Positions 1 to 7,850 are shown, numbered from the stretch's first letter. The stretch is 22,830 nt of DNA from Clostridia bacterium (GCA_900768535.1 CAAGDE010000102.1:1-22830); one strand, 5' to 3'. Numbers and translations: made by a program. The notes: generated from the sequence alone by a model not told the origin.

Positions 1-50
1 GGGAACAGGAATGCCCGCCGGTGATATATTTTCTAAATCCGTGATCAACA

Positions 51-220
51 CCCGCACCAAAAATCCTCAGAAACAGATGGTTCTGAGGATTTTTCTTTGT
101 TTTTTTCACCCGACAGACAGATTTTACGACACCGCGAATGCCTGATCGGTCAACTGCCCGTTTTCATCGTAAATGTCCAAATGGCTTCGGAACACGGCTT
201 TGAGGTGGCTGTTGATGGAT
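51..220. repeat. Left copy of a tRNA-tail / terminator / coding-remnant repeat
   Basis: This stretch matches 7842-8103. Shared parts are CCCGCACCA, the following A run, an almost identical hairpin terminator, a T-rich tract, and a coding remnant that reads on the minus strand. The copies differ by an extra stretch of roughly 100 bases between terminator and remnant in the right copy, and by 13 bases missing from the remnant there. Upstream of position 51 the left copy has no recognisable tRNA T-arm, whereas the right copy does. The two copies bracket locus 1, so they may mark the ends of an inserted or duplicated segment. The match is seen by eye; the history is inference. Confidence 0.7.
59..94 (+). 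terminator. Rho-independent terminator (left copy)
   Basis: A perfect 14-base stem (59-72 with 81-94) encloses an 8-base loop, and the descending arm ends in TTTTT followed by CTTTG and more T. It lies directly after a CCCGCACCA tRNA-like end, as expected for the terminator of a tRNA gene read left to right. The same element occurs at 7851-7886. Because the stem is flanked by A on one side and T on the other, it could also work for minus-strand transcripts. Confidence 0.8.
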
Positions 221-279
221 AACTTTCCCCCACATTCCGAGATGACGATACAGCATTTTTGCGCTTCAATTGAAACATT
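124..279 (-). pseudogene. C-terminal coding remnant (left copy), family not recognised
   Basis: On the minus strand, codons run open from just after the TAA of the phosphodiesterase gene to a TAA at 124-126. The last residues read SHLDIYDENGQLTDQAFAVS. The right copy at 8021 ends SHLDIYDENGQLTDKAFAVS, with several synonymous base changes between them, so this was once real protein. There is no ATG or ribosome site at its beginning, so it looks like the tail of a lost gene rather than a gene of its own. It is in the same frame as the upstream gene but separated from it by TAA. I do not recognise the parent protein. Confidence 0.5.
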
Positions 280-1020
280 TTATTGCCTACCCAAAAGTTT
301 CAGCAACGGGACCGGGTCGTTCGCGGTAATGAGGGTACATTCGGGGTGAGACAGGCAAAACCGGACATCTTCCTCGGTGTCGGCGCAGTACAGGTGAACA
401 GGCATTCCCTTTCCAAAAAAGATTGGTGCAACTTCGGAGCGCGCAATTGCCATGCTCAAACCGATTTCATCGTAATATCGGTAGCCCTCCTCATAGTCAA
501 ACCGTTTCATCTGAAAATCGGGATAGCCCATCGTGCGTGCATTGTACTGCACTTTCAGATATTTGATGGTCGGGGCATCAAATGCATAGAAGCAGGCACG
601 GTCGAACAGATGATACTGTTTGAGCATTGCAACCGCAATGTCAACCGTTTCTTCTGTGTATTCCTTGATTTCTACGCCGAGAGCCATATCCGGACGCTTG
701 CGGTGAACCAGTTCGCACAGTTCCTGCAGGGTGGGAACCCGAATCCCCTGCCCGATATATTTCTCTCCGAATTTCCCGTAAAATCCGGCGTCAAGCGTCT
801 TGATTTCTTCCAGCGTCATGTCCCGCAGGTGCTTCGGTACGCCACAGGTGCGATAGGCAACGCCGTCGTGCATCAGCACCGGAACCTTGTCCTTGGATAA
901 CCAAATATCGAATTCAAAGCCGTCAACGCCCAAATCAATGGCGGCTTCATAAGAAATCAGCGTGTTTTCGGGATACACTGCACAGTATCCTCTGTGTCCT
1001 TCGACAAATACGTTTTTCAT
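280..1020 (-). CDS. Glycerophosphodiester phosphodiesterase family protein
   Basis: A 246-residue protein with the GDPD signature. The N-terminal HRG (His9-Arg10) is followed by PENT, then EFD (Glu36, Asp38) and the second catalytic histidine in MHD (His51-Asp52). These are the residues of the TIM-barrel family that hydrolyses glycerophosphodiesters to glycerol-3-phosphate and an alcohol. The size is normal for bacterial cytoplasmic members, and no signal peptide is visible. The start at 1020 is chosen because AAAGGAG stands nine bases upstream; a start 11 codons earlier has no such site. It follows the MBL lipoprotein gene in the same direction, but a hairpin and a long inverted repeat lie between, so co-transcription is uncertain. 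The family is confident; the true substrate is unknown. Confidence 0.93.
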   Translation of the reverse strand: MKNVFVEGHRGYCAVYPENTLISYEAAIDLGVDGFEFDIWLSKDKVPVLMHDGVAYRTCGVPKHLRDMTLEEIKTLDAGFYGKFGEKYIGQGIRVPTLQELCELVHRKRPDMALGVEIKEYTEETVDIAVAMLKQYHLFDRACFYAFDAPTIKYLKVQYNARTMGYPDFQMKRFDYEEGYRYYDEIGLSMAIARSEVAPIFFGKGMPVHLYCADTEEDVRFCLSHPECTLITANDPVPLLKLLGRQ

Positions 1021-1051
1021 ACAATTTTGCTCCTTTGAATACAATCCCCGC

Positions 1052-1083
1052 AAAAGCAGGCAGTCTTTTGACCGCCTGCTTTT
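1052..1083 (-). terminator. Hairpin terminator, possibly bidirectional
   Basis: A ten-base perfect stem (1052-1061 with 1074-1083, AAAAGCAGGC paired with GCCTGCTTTT) has a 12-base loop. It stands between the stop of the MBL gene and the start of the phosphodiesterase gene, both on the minus strand. The T tail on the minus strand is only four bases, so termination may be partial and the phosphodiesterase may receive read-through. Confidence 0.6.
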
Positions 1084-1092
1084 TATGGAAGT

Positions 1093-1135
1093 CCTACGGT
1101 GAAAGCAACCGAAATCCCGGATTTCTCACCGTAGG
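1093..1135. repeat. Nested inverted repeat between MBL and phosphodiesterase genes
   Basis: CCTACGGTGA (1093-1102) pairs perfectly with TCACCGTAGG (1126-1135). Inside it lies a second palindrome, GAAATCC-C-GGATTTC (1111-1125). Together with the terminator hairpin next to it, the gap holds two or three stacked structures. It could be an attenuator, an RNA-processing site or a relic of a small palindromic element. I see no second copy in the window. Confidence 0.6.
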
Positions 1136-1153
1136 GCGGTTTCTCTCAGCCGG

Positions 1154-3037
1154 TTACTGCGCGATATCGTCTGTCCACGAAGCCGTGTCACCGTAGCCGG
1201 TACCGTCGGTCCACGGAATCGTGTCACCGTACCCGGTAGAGCCGGACGATGGATTCTGAGAGCCTGCAGCTGCATCGCTCGGCTTCTCAATGCTTGCGTT
1301 CCATTTGATTGCACTTTCCGGAGTGTAAGGCAGCATGAACGTGTAGCAATAGGTGTCTGCCAGATACAGCTCGTCATGGTGCTCTTTGATGTACTGACAC
1401 CAGTCGTACTTACTGTTCGACATATCCCGATAGTAATCCTTTTCGGAATTCGGATAGAGGATGTACTTTGCCTTGACCGCCTCATAAAGCGGCTTGTACC
1501 CTCTGTCCGCACCGTGATGTCCCATCTGGCAGAACTCACTTTCCAGAACGGAAGCCGGCAGCTCGGCGAGAAGTGCGGGGAGCTCCACATTGGAGGCATC
1601 CGCCGTCATGAAAAACCGGTTCCCGCCCAGCGTCACCTTGACAATCGTGCAAAGGTCGTTGAAGTTCTTCAGGGCTGTTCCGAAAAGATCCTCATGCGTA
1701 AAGAGAACATCCAGCTGTGCGCCGCCGAAGGTCAGCTTCTGACCGGTGTGGAGCTTCATGAGAGCAGGCTTATTGCCGTTCACATCCGTCATATGGCTGA
1801 GGACTCTGCTTTGCAGTTTTTCGCGGCTGAGGACATCCGTTGTGTGGGTGGTATCCATCATCTGCGCCTCGTCAACGTCGTTGCAAAGGACTGCATTCAC
1901 CTTTACCTTGTCTCCGAACTCGGTTGCAAACTGATAGATGCATCCGATATGGTCCCCGTGACCGTGCGTCAGGAACCATGCGGAAATCACGATAGGCGCC
2001 CCCTTTCCGTTCGCGTCCTCATTCAACGCCGCAAGGGTAGAATAAAGCAGGGACGCTTCGTCAGCCCAACCGCCGTCTATCACAAGAAACGTACCGTCCT
2101 GCAACGTAAAGATTGTGCAGGCACCGCCGCCGGAGGCTTGCAGATACTTCATGTTCATTTGCGTAACGGAAGGCGTAACGGTTCCGGTTACTTCGGTTTG
2201 CAGCAGGGACGCAACGACGTCCTTAGCGCCCCAAACCACGCGCATTTCCTGCTTGCCGTCAACATAGTAGAAGTGAACCTGTCTGTCCCCGTTTGCATAG
2301 GTCGCATAACGGTTGTTGCCGAGGGTATTCTCAATCAAAGCCGTAAATCCGGCGTTCGTGACGGTAGCGGTATACGCATCAAAATCCGCGCTTGTCACGC
2401 CGCTGTATACCACAGTAAACGCACCGTCCGAGCTGTCATATACGCCTTTGATTTTTCCGGACCATTGGGGGAAGCCGTCAAGGTAATTGTCATAATCCTT
2501 CACCTGATTCTCGCCAATCTGAAAATCAAAGTACTTCTTTCCCTCCGCATTTTCTTTTATCAATCCGTTGGCGGTATTGTTGAAGAATTGAATTGCCGCC
2601 CGCGTGGTCTGCGAAGTCCACCCTGCAATAATAATCTTCTTCTCGGTAACGGTAAACCCATACTGATTGAAGCCCAGCTTGGAAAGGAAAGCATCGGATT
2701 CCTTTCTGCCGGTATTACCGACAATGACTTCGTACTGATCCGCATTTTCAGTGCCCGCAACAGCATCCTCATAAGAAACCACATCCGCACCGGACACCTT
2801 CTTCAGATAGTTTCTGACTACCGCTACGGAAGTTTTGTCAAATTCACCAAGGTTCCGCGGTCCAACCACAGAATAGTTTTCGGCAGGAACAGTCAGTCTT
2901 GCCGCAGCGGGATCAGTAGTGGAAGTGTCGGAACCCGTATCATGCGGCTCCTCCTGTTCCACTTGATTGCATGAGCCTAAGAATACCATCATAACTGTTA
3001 ACAGAATACCCATCGAAAGCAATGCAATTTTTTTCAT
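1154..3037 (-). CDS. MBL-fold hydrolase lipoprotein with GYGDT-W tail repeats
   Basis: A 627-residue exported lipoprotein. The signal peptide ends in the lipobox LGSC, followed by a Ser/Thr-rich linker. Residues of roughly 45-165 form a domain with the phrase VIVGNTGR, like N-terminal domains before catalytic modules in other Clostridia proteins. The catalytic domain has the metal motif THGHGDH (357-363), Asp480 in TADAS and GHHG near 506-509, the pattern of ComEC-like MBL hydrolases. The substrate cannot be told. The C-terminus carries two 12-residue repeats, GYGDTIPW and GYGDTASW each followed by TD, which echo the short peptide encoded at 4570-4698. AGGAAGG lies before the start. The gap to the upstream solute-binding gene is 25 bases, so the two are probably one transcript. 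A homologue lies at 11667-13454 and lacks the tail. Confidence 0.88.
   Translation of the reverse strand: MKKIALLSMGILLTVMMVFLGSCNQVEQEEPHDTGSDTSTTDPAAARLTVPAENYSVVGPRNLGEFDKTSVAVVRNYLKKVSGADVVSYEDAVAGTENADQYEVIVGNTGRKESDAFLSKLGFNQYGFTVTEKKIIIAGWTSQTTRAAIQFFNNTANGLIKENAEGKKYFDFQIGENQVKDYDNYLDGFPQWSGKIKGVYDSSDGAFTVVYSGVTSADFDAYTATVTNAGFTALIENTLGNNRYATYANGDRQVHFYYVDGKQEMRVVWGAKDVVASLLQTEVTGTVTPSVTQMNMKYLQASGGGACTIFTLQDGTFLVIDGGWADEASLLYSTLAALNEDANGKGAPIVISAWFLTHGHGDHIGCIYQFATEFGDKVKVNAVLCNDVDEAQMMDTTHTTDVLSREKLQSRVLSHMTDVNGNKPALMKLHTGQKLTFGGAQLDVLFTHEDLFGTALKNFNDLCTIVKVTLGGNRFFMTADASNVELPALLAELPASVLESEFCQMGHHGADRGYKPLYEAVKAKYILYPNSEKDYYRDMSNSKYDWCQYIKEHHDELYLADTYCYTFMLPYTPESAIKWNASIEKPSDAAAGSQNPSSGSTGYGDTIPWTDGTGYGDTASWTDDIAQ
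1173..1244 (-). repeat. Tandem 36-base repeat encoding the GYGDT-W tail
   Basis: Two adjacent 36-base units (1173-1208 and 1209-1244) each encode a 12-residue block containing GYGDT followed by two residues, Trp, Thr and Asp. They sit at the very end of the MBL lipoprotein. The same GYGDTxxW block ends the short peptide encoded upstream. The units differ from one another at several bases. Confidence 0.75.
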
Positions 3038-3062
3038 AATTGATTCCTTCCTAATCCCTTCT

Positions 3063-4526
3063 TCACTTTTTATAGCCGTCGATATAGTCCTGCAGCCTCG
3101 TTTGCGCTTTTACGCTGATGGATTCCCATCTGCTGTCCAGACCTGTGCCCTCTACAATGCTTTTTTCCATATAAGAAAGGAGATGTCCGGTATAGTTATC
3201 GGTCAGATAAGCAAAATCCAGGTAAGCGTTTTCGATAACATAGTCAATCATTTCCGAATCTTCCAGATCATCGGCATACTGAAGCTTCAGCACCTGTTTG
3301 TAGTAGACATCCTTCACCATTGTGTAGGAACAATAATTCAGAGCCTCCAGAATAAAGGATGCGAAATCCTTCTGCTCCTCATTTCTTCCCCGCTCGATGG
3401 AAAAGTAAGAAGTACCGAAGGTTGTCGAAACCAAAGGATCGCCGCTGTTCAAGGTAGGCGCAGGCAAAATGCCGAAATCAAGCGTGTCATAGCCGGTTGC
3501 AAGCAGTTCGGCGGTTTTAATACCGTAGCAGTAGAAAAGCGCACGGTTCGCCGCAAACATCTGCGCCGTTACGGTCGGATTCTCGTTTACGCCGAGGTTA
3601 TGCCCCACCTCATTGTAAGCGCAGTAGAAAACATCTCCCACACCGTCAAACGCCCATGCGCGCAGCGCATCCGCAACCGTCTGATTTTTAGGGGTATTGA
3701 AGGCAAACTGAACGTTTCCGCCTTCATCGTAGGTACTGAGCTGTGCGCCGAGGCTGTAAATCATGTTTCTCATACCCATGTAGTGCAGAATCGTTCCGTA
3801 AACAGGGGTCTCCTGATCCAGGTTTGCAGCCTTTACGCTCAGGGCCTTCATCTCCTCAATGGTCCACTCGCCGGAACGGACCTTCTCGTAGAGATTACCA
3901 ACTTCCAGAGCGGCAGCCATCGTTTTGTTGAAGTAAACGACCTCCATGCCCTGAACAATATCCAGGGTCAGCCAACCTACCGCAGAGGTCAGCTTGCCGC
4001 CGATGGTAAAGCAATTGTTCCATGCGCCCCACCACCAAGGAGACTCAAAATTCAGGTTGGGCAGCTCCAAAAGATTTGTAAAATAGCCTTTGGTTTCACA
4101 TCCCCAGTAATAGTCGGGGGCAACCACATCGTAGTCTGTGCAACCGCTCAAAGAGGAGGTTTCCAGCCTTTGATTGAATTCCACCCCTTTGTGTTTGCTG
4201 TCACCGTCCGGGCAGGTAATCACCTTGATGTTGACATCATAGGTTTCTTCAACATATTTATTTCTGCTAAAAATCTCGCTCTCCAGTTTGTTTGCAACTT
4301 TATCTTTGTCTATGTAAAACTGATTGACACGAGCTTCCCGGCAAAGCATGGTGAAGGTTCTTCCGTCAAACGTTCTGGTCGGAATCGGATGATTGCCGCT
4401 ATCGGAAGTTGTTTCCGATGATTGGGATTGGCTCGGCTCCGGCTTTGGCTCTTCCTTGCAGGATGCAAGCGCAAATGCCGAAAGAAGCATGAGACCTGCC
4501 ATAACGAGACTAATCAACTTTTTCAT
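3063..4526 (-). CDS. Extracellular solute-binding lipoprotein (ABC sugar-type), locus 1
   Basis: A 487-residue protein with a lipoprotein signal (lipobox LASC after a hydrophobic stretch) and a Glu/Pro/Ser linker. The mature part follows the family 1 substrate-binding pattern: RNKYVEETYDVNIKV near the N-terminus, GMEVVYFNKTMA, the WTIEEMKAL hinge region, and many aromatic residues, which are common in sugar-binding clefts. It would hold a ligand outside the membrane for an ABC importer, but no permease or ATPase gene is in the window. AGGAG stands before the ATG. It lies between the short peptide gene (43 bases upstream) and the MBL lipoprotein (25 bases downstream). The protein at 13516-14997 is a diverged homologue in the same position of locus 2. 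The ligand is unknown. Confidence 0.9.
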   Translation of the reverse strand: MKKLISLVMAGLMLLSAFALASCKEEPKPEPSQSQSSETTSDSGNHPIPTRTFDGRTFTMLCREARVNQFYIDKDKVANKLESEIFSRNKYVEETYDVNIKVITCPDGDSKHKGVEFNQRLETSSLSGCTDYDVVAPDYYWGCETKGYFTNLLELPNLNFESPWWWGAWNNCFTIGGKLTSAVGWLTLDIVQGMEVVYFNKTMAAALEVGNLYEKVRSGEWTIEEMKALSVKAANLDQETPVYGTILHYMGMRNMIYSLGAQLSTYDEGGNVQFAFNTPKNQTVADALRAWAFDGVGDVFYCAYNEVGHNLGVNENPTVTAQMFAANRALFYCYGIKTAELLATGYDTLDFGILPAPTLNSGDPLVSTTFGTSYFSIERGRNEEQKDFASFILEALNYCSYTMVKDVYYKQVLKLQYADDLEDSEMIDYVIENAYLDFAYLTDNYTGHLLSYMEKSIVEGTGLDSRWESISVKAQTRLQDYIDGYKK

Positions 4527-4569
4527 TCAAAATCTCCTCAACAATGGGTATCTGCAGAATCTTTTTCGA

Positions 4570-4698
4570 TTAACCCGCCGCCGAAATATTCCAACTGACG
4601 GTATCTCCATAGCCGTTGTTCAATTTACTGAACGTCAGAACATCCGTGCCGGAAATCGGAAGCAGTTCGCAAAACGCTTTTTGATATGTTTTTTTCAT
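4570..4698 (-). CDS. Short peptide with C-terminal GYGDTVSW motif, locus 1
   Basis: A 42-residue peptide beginning MKKTYQKAFCELLP and ending in GYGDTVSWNISAAG. AAGGCGGG, overlapping the stop codon of the upstream surface-protein gene, serves as ribosome site, so translation is probably coupled. There is no signal peptide or membrane segment. The N-terminal part resembles the locus 2 peptide (Tyr near the start, acidic residue and Leu, then TDV and Ser). The GYGDT-W tail matches two copies at the end of the MBL lipoprotein downstream. Layout (leader-like front, Gly/Trp-rich end) recalls precursor peptides, but no modifying enzyme is seen. It could equally be a small structural or regulatory protein. 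Function unknown. Confidence 0.75.
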   Translation of the reverse strand: MKKTYQKAFCELLPISGTDVLTFSKLNNGYGDTVSWNISAAG

Positions 4699-4712
4699 GG
4701 TGAAAACCCGCC

Positions 4713-6479
4713 TTAATTGGATTGAGCGGAAGCCGGAGTATAGTCAAACGCAACAGTGGAACCGGACGTTTTCACGTTGTCTGTCACCGTATAAGGCGTC
4801 ACGGTAAAGTGGACGGTGCCAACAGAGACAGGAATACCGATAATTGCAAGCGCCATGATATAGTAGCCGGAAGTAACCGTATATGCGGCATCGGTTGCGT
4901 CAACGGATGCGGTAAGCGCGGTATAAACCGTCTTGCAGTCCACCGAAAATTTCTTGGAGCCGCCCTCAAAGGTTGCAACGATGTCATAGCCGATTTTACT
5001 GTATTCCAAAGAGTCCACCAAAGAAACGAAACGAATGTTATAAACACCGTCTTTCACATCGGTAATCTGATAGCCAACTGTTGAAGCACCGGTGGGCTTA
5101 TTGAAATCGAAATAGATGGAAACGAGATCACCAACGCCGGCAGCTACAAGTCGATCTTTCATTCCTTCAATATCGGCTGTTTTGTTCATCACTTCCTTAA
5201 CAAGCTGCTCTTTTTGAATGGAAGCAGTCGTCAGCTTGGTTGCTCCGTCAGCTTTTTTGGTATCCGACGGAACGTAGTTGTTTATGCATTTGTCTTTCGC
5301 CATTCTGCTGTAGCACTCAAGCGTCAACTCCACAGCCACCAGAGAAATGCAGTTTTGCATATAGGATGTTGGACCGTGATTGCCATACCACCCCAGCAAA
5401 GGAGACACTCTGACTGTCTTGTTATCCTTTATCAGCGTTCCCTCTTTGAGCGAGCCATCATAAATGCACCCAATAACATTCCCGTTAAAGACATAACCGG
5501 CAAATGCAGCCATACGGTCTCCTACATAGTGGTCACGGGAAATCACGCCGTAGTTCGCGCTGTTTTTTACGGTTACCACAGCCCCAGCCTCACCGGAGAT
5601 ACCGTGGCACGGCGTCATACCGAGGAAACCGCCGATATTCTGATTTCCCTGCGTTACATGGAGTTTTCCGTTAAATACGCACGCTTCAATCGTAACCGTT
5701 GCGTAAACATTCTTGGTGGTCTTGTCATCAACACTTGTTATGGAGAAACCGGTTGCTCCGACGATTCCGCCTGCAGCGCCGGAACCTGCAATGTTATATT
5801 CGTTGTGGCCTGCACTTTTTCCTTTTGCTGCAGTCGCAATTTCCTTTACGGAGCCGCTGAACGTGCATCCCTTAACGGTGGTGGCAGAGGCGGTTGCTGT
5901 TCCGTCATGGTCAACCTTGCCGATGATACCGCCAACAAAGGACATCCCGTTGTGGTCGCCGGTGGTATTGAAGATTGCTTCAACAGTCGAAACGACATTT
6001 TCAACCGTGCAGCTTCCCTGCGTTGCACCGATGACAGTTCCCATACATCCGCAAACGGTGTTCGCTTTCATCGAACCTGCAACCTTCAGATTTCGGACGG
6101 TTGCGGTTTTCACAACACCGAACAGACCGACATACGCACAATCCGCAACGGTGGCTTTCGCCTGCGCGTTGGTATAGGTAACATTCAGGGTTACGGTTTT
6201 TCCGTTGCCGTCGAAAGAACCGGTAAAGGGTGCAGCATAAGTGCCAACCGGCACGTATGCCTCGGAAGTAATCGCAATGTCATTCTTCAACAAATAGGTT
6301 CCGTCAAGGGGGAAATTCTCATTGTTGCCGATTTTGAGAAAGTCTTCAGCGGTTGCAATTTCGATTTTTGCCAATGCCGCATCTCCCGCCCCCGCTTCAT
6401 CTGCAACAATCGGGAGCGCAAACGAAATGCCGGTAAAAATGCAACAGGCTGCCAAAAACAGTGCGAATGCTTTTTTCAT
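4713..6479 (-). CDS. Secreted GLUG-like repeat surface protein, locus 1
   Basis: A 588-residue protein with a Sec signal peptide (MKKAFALFLAACC..., likely cut near LPIVA-DEA). The body holds beta-rich repeats of the GLUG/right-handed helix kind: FTGSFDGNGKTV, then VGLFG, VRNLKV, and several glycine-rich turns starting GGI or GGF. The last 130 or so residues form a separate domain beginning YQITDVKDG with NIRFVSLVDSL, a module common at the ends of secreted Clostridia proteins. No LPXTG or transmembrane anchor is visible, so it is probably released or bound non-covalently. It has its own promoter at 6561-6589 and an AGAGGAG ribosome site, and heads locus 1. The protein at 15524-17299 has the same architecture. 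Its role may be glycan or matrix binding; this is inference. Confidence 0.85.
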   Translation of the reverse strand: MKKAFALFLAACCIFTGISFALPIVADEAGAGDAALAKIEIATAEDFLKIGNNENFPLDGTYLLKNDIAITSEAYVPVGTYAAPFTGSFDGNGKTVTLNVTYTNAQAKATVADCAYVGLFGVVKTATVRNLKVAGSMKANTVCGCMGTVIGATQGSCTVENVVSTVEAIFNTTGDHNGMSFVGGIIGKVDHDGTATASATTVKGCTFSGSVKEIATAAKGKSAGHNEYNIAGSGAAGGIVGATGFSITSVDDKTTKNVYATVTIEACVFNGKLHVTQGNQNIGGFLGMTPCHGISGEAGAVVTVKNSANYGVISRDHYVGDRMAAFAGYVFNGNVIGCIYDGSLKEGTLIKDNKTVRVSPLLGWYGNHGPTSYMQNCISLVAVELTLECYSRMAKDKCINNYVPSDTKKADGATKLTTASIQKEQLVKEVMNKTADIEGMKDRLVAAGVGDLVSIYFDFNKPTGASTVGYQITDVKDGVYNIRFVSLVDSLEYSKIGYDIVATFEGGSKKFSVDCKTVYTALTASVDATDAAYTVTSGYYIMALAIIGIPVSVGTVHFTVTPYTVTDNVKTSGSTVAFDYTPASAQSN

Positions 6480-6560
6480 AAAATTTCTCCTCTAAATTTG
6501 ATTTTTGTGAATATGACAGGCGATCGGCAAATCCGCTGCACATTCTATATTTATTAATTT

Positions 6561-6589
6561 ATTATACAAATTCAGCCGGGCTTTGTAAA
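6561..6589 (-). promoter_or_regulatory. Sigma-70 type promoter of locus 1 surface-protein gene
   Basis: Read on the minus strand, TTTACA (6584-6589) and TATAAT (6561-6566) are separated by exactly 17 bases. Transcription would start about 75 bases before the gene at 6479. It lies downstream of the regulator's terminator, so the locus 1 structural genes have a promoter separate from the regulator, a natural target for that regulator. Confidence 0.75.
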
Positions 6590-6685
6590 TATAAAAATCT
6601 TTCAAATCAGGCGATTTTATGTAAAAATCATTCATTTCACTTTGGATTTCGTTTTTTGGGGTTTTATCTTCAAGGTCCGCCAAGT

Positions 6686-6728
6686 AAAAAAAGAGATGGG
6701 TAACTGTACAGAATTCACAGTCACCCAT
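6686..6728 (-). terminator. Rho-independent terminator of the locus 1 AraC gene
   Basis: On the minus strand a 12-base stem (6696-6707 with 6717-6728, one G-T wobble) and a 9-base loop are followed by CTC and seven T. It begins 16 bases after the regulator's stop codon, so the regulator is likely transcribed alone. Confidence 0.9.
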
Positions 6729-6744
6729 TGGATTCGGATTTCAT

Positions 6745-7590
6745 CTATCGGTATTTTTTACGGTACATGGCAGGAGACAGTCCCTTTGCGGCGGTAAAAC
6801 TTTTGTAAAAATGAGAATAATCGTAATATCCCAATTGCTTTCCGATTTCGGCAATTTCAATGTCGGTATTGCGCAGGATGGTAGACGCCATCTGAATTTT
6901 AATTTTTCCGATATATTCTTTTGGAGATTCTCCGGTATTTTCCTTGAAAAGCCGGAACAGAGAGGCGGTGCTGATATAATTGGCCTCGCATATTTTCTCC
7001 ACGGTAATTCCGTCCGTAATATGCCTGCGAATGTAATCCTTGATAATCCGTAGACGGTTCGAGCCTGTCAGTCGGGCATTCATACTGTTATAGACTTTGT
7101 ACAACAACCTTGTCAGTTCAGCCCCGAATTGGTCGCTCATTTCTTCCACTTCATCCGAGTTCTTTCCTTGGAGCATTTGATGAATCCTTAAAATATCCTC
7201 TTCCACATTGACTTTCCGAATCAGCAACGGCTCAAAGCGGAATGCCTGACAGAGGGAATCCATCAGCCTCCCGTAAATGTTAATCCATATTTTTTCAAAC
7301 GGCTCTTTTTCATCGGCATAGTAAGAATGCTTATGAACGGTGTTCAGCAAATAAAAATCGCCTGCGCCAACCGAATATTCTTTTTCGTCATACCGAATAT
7401 GCCCCTTTCCGGAAACGACATACTCCATGACGTAAAAATGTTGCTTAAATGTATCCTGACGGCTGATGCGATAGGATGCGCGGGGCGTAGTACGCCCTGC
7501 CATAGAAATAAACAGCAAGGGATCCTCCGGAATCGAATAATAGTTGTTGAATACCAACTGATCCCCTTTATGAACGTATTTAAATTTCAT
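6745..7590 (-). CDS. AraC-family transcriptional regulator, locus 1
   Basis: A 281-residue protein. The first 130 or so residues form a cupin-like sensor region (HFYVMEYVVSGKGHIRY, then YSVGAGDFYLLN). The C-terminal 100 residues carry the two helix-turn-helix units of AraC proteins: ITVEKICEANYISTASLFR and IAEIGKQLGYYDYSHFYK, ending SPAMYRKKYR. Such proteins usually sense a sugar and activate nearby uptake genes. The start at 7590 is taken from the conserved N-terminus; 7602 is also possible, and neither has a strong ribosome site. A consensus promoter lies at 7676-7704 and a terminator follows the gene. It most likely controls the surface-protein operon just downstream. The regulator at 17581-18384 takes the same place in locus 2. 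Confidence 0.9.
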   Translation of the reverse strand: MKFKYVHKGDQLVFNNYYSIPEDPLLFISMAGRTTPRASYRISRQDTFKQHFYVMEYVVSGKGHIRYDEKEYSVGAGDFYLLNTVHKHSYYADEKEPFEKIWINIYGRLMDSLCQAFRFEPLLIRKVNVEEDILRIHQMLQGKNSDEVEEMSDQFGAELTRLLYKVYNSMNARLTGSNRLRIIKDYIRRHITDGITVEKICEANYISTASLFRLFKENTGESPKEYIGKIKIQMASTILRNTDIEIAEIGKQLGYYDYSHFYKSFTAAKGLSPAMYRKKYR

Positions 7591-7675
7591 CTCATTCCCC
7601 ATCCCGAAAGCGCGTCCTGCGTTTCTTTGCCGTATGGCAGAGCGAGCAATCCGCAAAAATATGTTTCCCGAATTT

Positions 7676-7704
7676 ATTATACCATTTTTTCAACTGCTTT
7701 TCAA
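7676..7704 (-). promoter_or_regulatory. Sigma-70 type promoter of the locus 1 AraC gene
   Basis: Minus-strand TTGAAA (7699-7704) and TATAAT (7676-7681) have a 17-base spacer. The leader to the start at 7590 would be about 80 bases. The stretch from 7705 to 7796 upstream shows no further gene or clear site. Confidence 0.8.
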
Positions 7705-7796
7705 GCCTTAATATCGGCAAGTCGCAAGATTCTCTGTTTACTCCCACAGACAAAACAATACGGACAATTCGATCTGTCACCGAGGTGTCGCAACCA

Positions 7797-7850
7797 TCAG
7801 GTTCTAGTGAAAGCAATTTCATGGAGGTTCAAGTCCTCTTGCCCGCACCA
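7797..7850 (+). pseudogene. 3' half of a tRNA-Leu gene (5' half missing)
   Basis: The sequence reads like a tRNA-Leu from the anticodon loop on: T-CAG-G-T with U33, anticodon CAG and G37, then TCTAG as the 3' strand of the anticodon stem. A long variable arm follows (TGAAA-GCAA-TTTCA, perfect 5-base stem), then the T-arm with GGTTCAAGTCC, and TGCCCGC-A-CCA as acceptor end. The matching 5' half (expected start GCGGGCA and a CTAGA strand) is absent upstream. Loss exactly at the anticodon loop is what remains at the far end of an element integrated by a tyrosine recombinase into a tRNA gene. No recombinase gene is in the window. Confidence 0.75.

Noticed and set aside
10..59. A second tRNA fragment at the left edge
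   Set aside because: Only CCCGCACCA fits; no T-arm, variable arm or anticodon stem can be formed from the bases before it.
124..282. Stop-codon read-through from the phosphodiesterase into the remnant
   Set aside because: The frames agree, but the enzyme is complete at TAA, and the remnant also exists elsewhere without the enzyme.
1376..4421. Long plus-strand open frames opposite the locus 1 MBL and solute-binding genes
   Set aside because: The minus strand encodes clear lipoprotein signals and conserved motifs; the plus frames do not.
4570..4698. Bacteriocin or RiPP precursor call for the short peptide
   Set aside because: The layout is suggestive, but no modifying enzyme, protease or dedicated exporter is present, so the function is left open.
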